Shown here: one piece after another, positions 36,901-47,100 of the stretch
Layout: each line of letters starts with the position of its first letter
Numbering within the stretch: the first letter of the stretch is position 1
Source of the DNA: Neospora caninum Liverpool
Taxonomy: Eukaryota; Apicomplexa; Conoidasida; Eucoccidiorida; Sarcocystidae
Length of the DNA: 64,000 bases
NCBI RefSeq assembly: GCF_000208865.1
Contig: NC_018385.1
Coordinates: 974,724 to 1,038,723 of the forward strand
Reading direction: 5' to 3'
The notes under the pieces: generated by a model
The model's database searches: none
What the model was told of the DNA's origin: nothing
Seen by the model: only the letters and a program-made list of their open reading frames with translations
Translations under genes and position numbers: made by a program

Positions 36901-38855
36901 TACTGCCTGAACTCTTGTTCGCGGAAAGCCGTTGATGATGCACCCTCGCCGTCCATGTTTTTTTATGATCGGCAGGACCGCGTCAATGGCAATCGAGTCA
37001 GGCACTGAACAGCGAGTAGCGGAGAAAAAAACTTTTTAGTGAGAAGGACAGGCACGCGCACCCGCGAGCGACCGCACCCTGGATTTACCCGGTGCTAGTT
37101 GTAGTAACCTTAGCTCTTGAAAGATGACTGTGAGTGGCGGATCCTAAAAACGCTCCCTAAACAAAGTCCAGTTCTTTTGAGCTAGTTGGGCTATGGATGG
37201 TGGTCCTACGGCAGTAGGAATAGACTCTTCTCCACAGATCTGCACATATATGCGGAGCAGCATAGGTACGTTCGAATAAACACTTTTTCTGTCAGTATCG
37301 TTATTGGCCGACCGTTCAGCAACAGGAGCGATTTAGCTCTGTTCAGTGGACTTGAAAATGAAGTTCCACATCCTCTCTCGTGGCGAGTAGAATCTTCGAA
37401 CGAAGAGAGGGATTTGTGTCAGGACCTCAGACACTGTAGACTAAAATTCTTATCTGCCGTCTTTGGAAAGGCAGATATAGAGGCTCGGTGCTCGCGTCTT
37501 GAGAGTCGACAACTTTGCCGCGGCGGCCGAGGCCCTCGTGTACACCCAAGTTTAGACTTGTTGTTCTGTGTATATCACGTGTTCTCGATCCGGCCCCCAG
37601 TCTTCCCATCTAACGTTATACAAGATGTGCTTTACGAATTTACGGATGAGGACACGCAGGTAACAACATGTGTGCTATTGGACCCCACTTCTGTACAGCC
37701 TTACCGAGTTCTCCTTTTTGAATGCAGCGGCTGAGAAGGTTGTTGTCACTCTTTTTTAAATAAGCCCGTATTAAACGGCCCGCATGAATGTGAAGGAGGC
37801 CGTGACTATCAGCCAGCTTGTCGCAGAGTTCCGCCCTCTGGCTTCCCTGCAGTAACGCGTGGACCACTGGAGATTAACCAATCGAACACTCGATTTGCAG
37901 GATCCACGTGTAAGGCATACGTCATTCAGGTGGAAAAGCCGAACCGTCAAATGGAACCAGCTAGCTGCATAACCTGGAACATGGTAGATGCGAAGTGCCG
38001 GTTTTCTCAAGCCGTGCCCCTCCAAAGCCAGAGGTTAACCGTGTTGCCGAGTTGCTCGAGGGAGAATAGCCATGAGACAAGTTGAATGCTTCCACCGGTG
38101 CTGAAGTTCCCCGTTTTTTCATGCCGACAAGCAAGCAAGTCTAAGAAGGGGAAACAGTTCTTTTGTCAGGGTGAAAGAGTCTTTCCTCCCTGCAGGAGCA
38201 AATTCAGTTTCTGCTCGATAGTTACCCGTCTTCCAAAGGGGTAAGAACTCTTTCGATGTTGAACTTGGCAGTGAAAGCGCAACCATGCTAAACGGTTCCT
38301 AAATTCGTATCCTTCTGCTACGTCGTAGAAAACTGTTCTTGCAAGTAAACGGTCCAACGCCAGCACAGAACCAGCGTTCTACCGGATCACATCTTGCCTG
38401 TCTACACGGAGAGGCAGTCAGTAGTGTTTTCATTCAGCTTTTCCATCCTTCTTCCTCGGTTTTCCTCTTGACTGTTTTCCTTCCCTATTTTTCTCTTCTT
38501 TTAAGAGGATGATTTGGTGTTCGGTGACAAACAAGTGAGCCAGACATGCCTGGGGTCCGAGGATCACGACGCGGATGCTGAGAGGCCGTTCAAGGTAGTC
38601 GATGAGGTGTTCAATGGGATCGTCTGGATAGTGCAGGATAAGTTCCCTTAGTAAATCGTCGAACAGCTCGTTAATGTGATACTTTTCCACAAACGCAGTC
38701 GTTTCTTCCACGAATCTCTTTCGCTCGACAGCAAACTGCGCCCCCGTCACGGCGTTTGAGGGCGCTGACGGAGGCGGAGCCAGAGAACTCTCGACGAGCG
38801 GCAGGAGGCCGTTCTTCGCCGGTGCCCCCCTTGCTCCGTCCGACACGTCCATCAT
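33917..38855 (-). CDS. AK8: Tandem adenylate kinase, AK8-like; 3' exons unresolved
   Basis: Nucleoside-monophosphate kinase with two AK units, as in vertebrate AK8, a cilium-associated protein. Exons in transcript order: 38855-38550, 37846-37705, 37004-36892, one from 36547, probably one near 35.9 kb, then 35076-34975, 34612-34552 and 34083-33917. The N-terminal helix (LILHYPDDPIEHLIDYL) matches the human AK8 start, LLIHQPEDPIPFMI. Unit 1 reads ILGPQ joined to GSQRAEL, so its P-loop lacks the invariant Gly-Lys; its NMP-binding part (GCIINGFPRTR) is normal. Unit 2 has an intact P-loop, LGPKGSGKSTQAQLLA, and the GWILEGFPQT motif. The first intron starts with GC rather than GT if the P-loop spacing is kept. 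The start is one of two adjacent ATGs (38855 or 38852); the frame stays open to 39002 and beyond. Phases agree at each listed junction except around the middle exons, which were not fixed. Confidence 0.8.
34341..34417. repeat. Three tandem copies of a 26-bp unit
   Basis: A unit containing gctgcgtacgcgcgtcgagt recurs at a 26-base period (unit cores begin at 34343, 34369 and 34395). It lies inside an intron of the AK8-like gene, between exons 34612-34552 and 34083-33917. The core is a near-palindromic tacgcgcg tract. A minisatellite. Confidence 0.9.
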
Positions 38856-41177
38856 GCTAACTTTCAGGAGAGCAAGTACAACTTTTCCAGTTGGAGTCAG
38901 TAGCCTCTTTGCAGCCTTAAAGAACTGTAGACAACCGTCAATCTTAGATGTAAGAAGAGTCTTGCGCACCAGATAGCAGCAGCACGTGCGGCATCTGCAC
39001 ATGAAAAGCTCTTGCTAGTCCTTTTTGAACGGCGAGAGACGAGAGGTCCCTCTTCGCGGTTGTGAGAACATAAAAGTCACCGATTAGTTGCTGTAGCACC
39101 CAGTTTGTGTGTCGTTGGGGCAAGCACAACCCGAGGAGGAAGTACCATCGACAAAAACATGACCACCTGTCTGAGCTCCTCAGGTGAAGGCCCCCCCCAT
39201 TTTGTTTCGAAATCTCAACGCCGACAATTTTTAACGATTAACGCGCTCTATCTCAGTTCACACAGTCCAGAAGTCACACGCCGAGTACACTACGCCAGAA
39301 GCTGAAACTGAAGATGGAGCCGTTATTTTCTCGATCCCGCTTCCCCGTACACAACCAATGTGTGGATTGAGCTGCGTATCTATCGAGATAGCTACTATAT
39401 CCCCAAGCGCTTTGATGTATTCCTTGCCACAACTCGACAGAAAACGACTCCGAGAATCGTCCCGCCTGTTTTGCGGTCGCAAGTCAAAAGACTCTGTTGT
39501 CGGCTGAAGATTCGGTACTCAACTGAGGCGGAAACCGAAACACGAGGAAGATGGTAATACACTGGCTAGTCCACCCAGGCTCCGGTCTCCTCTAAAAACC
39601 CTTCTTGGGACAATGCCGCAAGCTGAGAGATTATTGTTGCTAACCACTAACGGTCGCGTAACTCTAAGCTCCTTCCTTCCGAGTGCAACACCAGCAAGCA
39701 CACGTGGAAAACAAAGATTTCGATCTTCTGCAACGGAGCAGGTATTGTACCAAAAAACTCCCACTTCGATCCTCCTGAGTACTGATGCTCCGGGAGTTCG
39801 ATGCAAGGTCATGAGAGAGGATGATATATTTTTCCAGGCGCACATTATCAGCTACATAACAAGGAGCAGGGCATGGCACCAGCGCTGCACAGATCCGTGT
39901 GCATCTCAAAATAAATGTATAAACCTAACTAGCGAAGAAGAAAATGAGACGTACTTCAAGTTACAGACTTCAAGTTGCACAAGTCACCAGGACGCAGCAG
40001 GCCGCAATCCCTTGTTGGGTCCTATCTGTTTTCACAAAAGACCTGACGTGTTGGTGGACCGGATGTCACAGCAGAGGCGAATCTGAATTCGCTCACATGA
40101 CCATGTGGCGGGGCATCATTGAAAACGAAAAGCCGCTTTCGTCGGCATGTCTGCCAGCTGTGCAAGCATGCGCAGTGAAGCTCTCCTGCTATTCGAGGGG
40201 CACTAATCAAGCATCGAAAAGAAATCCACGGATTTCGATGGAAAACTTGTGTCCAGCATTATCACAAAAGGGAAGTTGAGTGCCTTCCGAAATTCTACGA
40301 ACAATACAGAGGGGAGCGCTGCAGCATGCACTTTCCAAGAACTCCGCTCATGCGTTTTTGGGGGCCACAGGTTCGTGGCGCACGGTAACGGAGACGATGT
40401 CAAGTGATGTAGGGAAACGAATGAAAATCCTATGGAAGCCCGTTGTAGGAACCTAGTAGTTTTTTTTTTCGTGTCATATGAGGGCTGGCGACATCAGACG
40501 TCGGTAAAGATCGCGTTTTGCCGAAGTCGCGAACGGTTTCCGCCGAGCGGAAATCAGGTAATGGTTTTCGTTTTACCGAAACACCCGAATCTGACTCGTG
40601 ATTCGAATACCCTGGCGCGTGTTGACACACGCGAGCGGGATTCGAAGTTTTCCAGATGAAACCAAGACGGGCATGATTACCTTGCGTCGGCACTTGTGTT
40701 CATAATGGGTTCATTGCACACCAATTTGCTGAAGCATCGCATAGAATCACGTGGATTTCTCGTTTTCTCCCTTCCTGGAGATTCATATCCTCCGCTGGCA
40801 TATAAGAAGGCAAAAGTAGAAATCCAGGGGGCTTCAGCTTCACCGTTTGTGGCTCTGGTGTCAGTTCTAAAGTTCGCTCACTCTCCTGTGTTTTAATACA
40901 TTGTTTACATATGATACTGTCCTCCACATGATCGTTTTTGGAAAATGTTGGTTTCCGCTGTGGAGCGAAGAACTGTGTGCGCGAAAAGGTGACTTTCGCG
41001 TATACGGTGACGGTCCGTCAGCAAACATACCGGAGGCGGGCTCCAGTTCTATGCAGCAGTGTTTGCAATACCGATAGACCATATTTAGATATAATATATA
41101 CGTTTTACGCGTAAGCGTTTTTCTACGTTCCTGCGAAGGATCTGTGAGCACCCTTAATCAATATGCACGGATGAAAT
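38856..41177. promoter_or_regulatory. Divergent spacer between the AK8-like and RCC1/E-set genes
   Basis: A 2.3-kb region between the starts of two oppositely directed genes, so it probably holds both promoters. No clear core elements were recognised. On the - strand directly upstream of the AK8 start, in the same frame, lies CLQFFKAAKRLLTPTGKVV, which looks protein-like (see findings). Confidence 0.4.
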
Positions 41178-44100
41178 ATGCGAAAAAAAGATTTTCTTCG
41201 GCTCGGCAAGCAATTCTGTGAAGCAACACTCAGTAGTGAAATGGCGTCTGACGAGCCGTACGGTTCCGCCCGCTCAGGGCTTCCCCTTAACAAAGCAGCA
41301 GCGTCTTCCAGCGGATCCGACAGCCCTAACGGGCCTCGGCTGCTCAATCAACCGCGTAGATCTCATCAGAGCAGATGTTCACTCGGTCAACTGGCAGCTA
41401 CGGATGCAACTCCCGGACTTCCCTGCTGCGTAGGGAGCGTCTTCATTTTGGCGAAGGAAACGGACGGGAGCTTCAAAGAGGTGCCGAGCTTGAGCGGTCA
41501 GCATCTGTCCTTTATTAGTGGCGGATACGATAAACTCCTGGTTGCACTCAGCTCCCCAGCGAGATCTGGGGACTGTCAGTCACATGTGGATAGTCACGCT
41601 GGTCCGTGCAGACAGTCTCACAGGCGACAGTGTTTTGGGGAGGTGGAAACGCGGGGCTCCGAACCGTCAGTTCAAATAGGTAGATTCACAAGTGACTCTG
41701 GTTTCCACAGTCACGGGGATCTGCGAAGGAGAAGTAGTCGCCGGCCGTCTCCTCGGACTCCCGAAGCTCCTACGCAGCCCCAATCCGAATGTACAATGGA
41801 CCGGAAACGGGGACCCGGAGAGGACCACGATGAGGCGCACAAAGGGAGTTTCCCTTGCGGTTATCATGCATCTTTGCCGTTGCCACATAGAATCGGCCAA
41901 TCGTGCCCACCTCAGCGGCCACGGATCCTTTGTCGACGGGATAGTGTCTCGGAGCTCCAAGGCGTCCATGAGCACAGCTCCTTTGAGGATATTTTCTCAA
42001 CGAGTGCCGCCGACTCTCAGTTTGACTCAGAAAAAATTACTTGGGCCTGTCATGGGCCGCGTCATCTTCTCATCCTCACCTCTTCCGGGCGCCTTTACTC
42101 GAGTGGAGACAGTGTCTTTGGGTGCGTGGGACGAGGCGGCCTCGCAGGTGGCTGCGTTCCCCTTGTTGTGCCTACTCTTAGAGACATTTGTGTAACTCAA
42201 GCCTGTGTCGGCAAAACGTACTCTCTTGCTCTCACGGCAGCGGGGGAAGTATATTCCTGGGGAGGGGGATTCCACGGACAACTAGGTCGTGTTCATGAGG
42301 AGATCTCTCTCGTTCCTCGCTTTCTTCAGAAACTGATGCAAATTCCCATAAAAACGCTCGCGTGTAACGAAAGTCATGTCCTCGCTGTCACTAGGGAGGG
42401 CGGCCAATGCTTCGGTTGGGGAAGTAATGACTGTGGACAGCTGGGACTTGGCCGTCGTTGTCCTGCCCAACCCACTCCCCAACTGGTCCAGATTACGAAA
42501 CAGAAGACGGCCAGCATCGGTAAGGAAGGAAAGTCTCTGCCCCACCAGACTACCGATAGGTTTGACAATGGACTTCCTGTTGAGCATAACGACAAGGACG
42601 GGAGAGACAGCAGCCGCTCGCATGCTTATTCCCACAGTGGAAAGGACTCTGTCGTCATTGCGCAAGTGGCTGCAGGGTGGAGACACTCTCTTGCACTTAC
42701 CGTAGATGGCGATGTCTATGCATGGGGCTTAAACGTTTGCGGCCAGTTAGGCCTCGGACACCGAAAGCGTACAGACAGTCCCACACTCGTGTCGGAGTAC
42801 GAGCCTCAAAACCGCTGCCGGTGGTCTTCCCGGGCTCTCCCCACTCCTTGCCTGCGTAGAGGGGGCCCTTCCGACTTCTCCACGATTACTCGCAGTCCAC
42901 TTTATCGTACCTGTCGCCAAAGCACATACAGTGCTCAGGCAACTGGCGCATCGAGTCCAAACGTTTTCAATGCTGTGCGCCCGTCTTGCGCACACACTGG
43001 GGGGTTGTCTCACTCTCTATTCAACGAATCAGACGCATTTGTGTGTCGAGGCTCCAAGTGTACGCGGCCACAATCCGCACGTTTCCCAGCGGCTGCTGAG
43101 GAGCAACCGGCAGCTGGAGGGTCCGGCCCGGCCGCAGGGAGTCTAGGAAGCAAGTGCTTGAGAGATTCACACAGTATAGCGGAGGGAGCGGAGAGAAGAG
43201 GGGAGCCGAAGCTCAGACCCCGAGTGCGACAGATCTGTGTCGGCAGGCTGTTTTCTGGTTTCCTTCTTGACGATGGACTCGTTCTAGTTAGTGGGAGGAT
43301 TCCCAGCGGAAGGGAAGAGGCGACGAGGGAAAATCTTGCACGGAGAAGGCTAAGCCTAACAGAAAAGAGCAGAAGAGAAGTTGAGGCCTGCTTGACGCCA
43401 AGTGAGGAAATACAATTTTTTGCCAGTCGAAAGAGAGACTGAAATGTGGAGCCGAGAAGAAAGGAAACAGTCGGGGAAGTCCAAGCGAAGACGCCACTGG
43501 CAGGCCTGTCGGATCCTTCGTTTGTCTTGTCCCGTCATGTGCACTGGTCTCCAGGAAAAGGTACTGTTGCACGGCAATTAGGCTTCTGTTCATACCGTCC
43601 GTCAACGGGCCATCGTCAACAAAAAGCAATTGCATAGTCGGGTATCACTGAGGTGTCGATCACTTCGTATGCCTTTAAGAGGGGTCGGATTACGGCCAAG
43701 GACGGAGCTCGGCAATTCGTTCGTTTTGCTAATGAGTCGGTAGGAATAGGGACAACACCGCGTAGGACGACCGCAGTTCCCGAGTGGCCAATCCTTTACT
43801 TTACAATGAGTGTTCTCTGTGGTATGCTGCCGCCTTCTTTCTTTCTCTCTCCCCTCTGTCCATTGATGTGCCAAAACCCGTGACCAACGCAGCCAGCGTG
43901 ATTCCGAGTGTTCCCAAATCGTTCTCTCTGCTTTCTGTACTCTGCCAGCTGTTATTCCGGGTCTTGGTGGTCTTGCTTCCAGCATGATCGCGAGTAGCAA
44001 CGAGACACTGATGGTCTTTGCGGCATGCCAAATCTGGGAGCTCCGCCCTCGATTGTTGCCACTCCCGGGATCATCCCCGCTCTTCCCAGTTCTTCGCCTC

Positions 44101-47100
44101 CGTCTTTCTGCTCTTCCCCCCGTGTCCCGCCTCGACACTTCCAAGGCGACTACACTTCCCGCTGTTTGTACAACACCCGCAGAGATGGAGATGGGGGAAG
44201 GCAAGACAACCAGGAACAGGCCTCCAGTGGAACGCAGCAGTACAAGGAGCTGCTGGGACCTTACGGAGCACGGCGTGCTCGAACACACCTCGCAGTTTTA
44301 CTCCTTTTCGAGGAGAGCAACGGGACAGAGAGGGCAAACAATCGCGTCTGACAGCTGTCCTGGCAAACAAAAGCCAGTGCGTTATGTAGCAGCCCACCGC
44401 CAACGCTCGACCACCGACATTTTCGTAAGATTTCGTCCTGCCGACGAGCCTCCACCATCTTCCGAATGTTCTCCGCCATATCAAAGAAGCCAAGGCCATT
44501 CCGGGAACCTCGAGTCGCGTCCTTGTTGCGCTACACATGGGCCAAGAACAGTCGTAGTGCCAGCGGATATAGACTCCAGTGAAGGCGCACGTGAAGTTCT
44601 CTGCGAATGTCCTTCCCTTCCCGGTCATGAGCTCTTGACGCTGCCCTCCCGAGTGGACAAACGAGGCAACAGTGAGGGGCAGCTCCGCGGCGTCCTCGCG
44701 AGCCCAGCTTGCGCAGAGGCTGCGGATGATCCGTTCCCTTCTCGAGAGTTTTTTGAACCAGGGATGCCTGCAGAAGAGGAACAAGCACGGGCATATCATG
44801 CCACCAAGAAGGCCTTCGAAAGCAGAACCCGCCATATTTTTCCCTACGTTGTCGAAGTGAGGAGACATCTGACCTCGAAAACGAAGGCGAAAAAACAGGG
44901 TCTGAATGGCTCCGTGTGGTGCTATGTGTGTATATTAATGTACAAATGTGTATATGCACATATTACTTCGAGTGAGAAAAAATCCCGCACAACACATTCG
45001 ATTTGTATAAATCTGGAGAGGACGCATTCCGTCGTCTCGTGACTCCACAGGCCTTTTCGCATAGGTGAAATTCGTATGAACACTTACGTTGAGTAACCTG
45101 CCCCAATCTCATACGGTCCGGCAGGTGCGGGTCCTCCTAAGCAGCAGGTGTCTCCATATTCGCATTTCCCCAACTGTCAAATTAGCCACTGTATCCCAGC
45201 GTTATAGCGTTGTGTTCCTCGAAAATCGCTTTCCGTTTGTTGACCCAAAAACCCACTAACGTCGCTCGTTGTGAGATGTTCCATTTGAGGCCCTCGCCTC
45301 TACCACAGTCAATAATGTAGGTGCTTGCAGCCTTATTCTTTTTCAGACGAATCTGTGTTCATATCTCCCTGGCCTGCTGTCTTCTGCAGGTGTCCATCGA
45401 TGGCGGATGCTGCTGGAGCAGTGCTTCAGAGCAAGCGCCCAAAGCACGCGTCTTATTTGCCAACTTCCCTCAGAGAGTGACGCATGTGACCCCCAACAAC
45501 ATTGCGGTAGAGGGTAAGTAAGGAACAGACAAACCTACGATCTTGCTGAGGTTGTATTGCCTATGGCCGACCGCCCCTAATCGCCGACGCTGGGGAAGAA
45601 CCTGGCCCGGCGTCCCAGTAGCTTCCGTACCTGTTGAATTCTCGACATTTTCAGATTCAGGCCTTTTTACCTCCCGGCCTCATAACCGAAAAAAGAACGT
45701 TTCGAGAGGTGGCTTTTGCCGTGTCTGCCATCGCTGAGCGCGCTGACAGCATCACCGGGCTACCTACATTGAGTCGTCAATTCTTTTGTTTTCAACTTCG
45801 CGTATAAAAAGCTTCAGAGATGGCATTAAAAAGAGACGGATACAGCAGTGTTGGACAGGTACATCTGTAGACATATATATATATATATATGGATGAAAGT
45901 GCAAGAAGGGAAATAATGCCTTTGGCGGCGCTTCGGTCTCTATTCCACCAGCCTTTAACTGGTATTGCGGCCCTTCACTGCCCCTTGTTCCTAGTTGTCT
46001 TCCGGTTTCTTTTTCAGGTGGCCTTCTGCTCACAATTTTTGTCGACTACCTCCCTCGTGGTGTTCCAGAGGATGATATCGTGGCTAAATTCACATGCGTT
46101 CGACGGGCCTCTACGGCAGCCGGCAGTCATTTCTTTCCTTCCTCCTCACTGCGAAATTCCAGCTTGACGTCCTCCCCAGGTGTACTCCACCGTTCTTCTC
46201 CCTTGGCGTGGAGACCCAATAGTTATGACAGCTGTCGCTCAGCGGTGCGGCGGGCCCTGAGCTTAAGTGACGCTAGTAGAAGATCGAATCGTGTCTTGAA
46301 CGGGCTCAGCGCCTCGACATCCCATCTAAATCACGCCGGCCAGGCAGGCCAAAGAGGCCCACAGTCAGCCGCTGTCACTGAGGGTCCTGCCTGCCGGTGG
46401 TCAGGCGGCGACAGCTTCGGCGCAGTCCACGAAATGATGGCGGCACGTCTGACGGCGTGCGCTAACCTCGACGAAGGGAGTGAGGAGTTCAACGTCTATG
46501 TGCCTGATGCGCTGGAACGGGAACACGGTTTCTCTTACTCGGTCTTCGTCCCAGCGAAGATCGTAACAGTGGAGAGAGGCAATGCGGAAAGGGGACGAGG
46601 CGGAGACGGACTCGCGAACAGTGGAGAGGGCCATACTCTTGCCGTCCAGTGCGTTTCGCCGGCCCTAGACCCAACGGTCCTCGAAAATTTCGATACGTTT
46701 GTCGACGTTGGGCTAAACGGTAGGCCCCCAGCAACAGCAAGGGAAGCAAAGCCGGCCAGGAGAGAGGGAATCGGTGGAGAGGCGAGTGTCAAGGAGGAAA
46801 ATCGAGTCAGGCGGGGGTCAGGGGAACCGAACCCCGCCTCGATGCGTCAGGGATGACCAGAAGATTCTCACTCTTCGATAGATCTAGTTCCATGTACGCC
46901 TGTCTTCTTCGGTGGCCCTTAAAAGTTCTATGCTGTAGTACCCAATGTATAATGAAGGGAATTGAAGAGAACAAATTGAAAGCCCTGGTATAAGCAGACA
47001 GGAAACTGGGAACCCGGAAAACAGACCTCGAAGCTAGTAGGAACTACACGCTACATGGCACGCCGAGGCCAAGGCATGAGGCGCACCGAGAAAGCCGTTT

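Noticed and set aside
40090..40140. Minus-strand VFNDAPPHGH, slightly like the NFPH motif of BMT5-type rRNA methyltransferases, possibly linked to the fragment before AK8
   Set aside because: The Asp-Ala replaces the essential aromatic step, no GEGDFSF-like motif was found nearby, and the distance is unsupported by splice sites.
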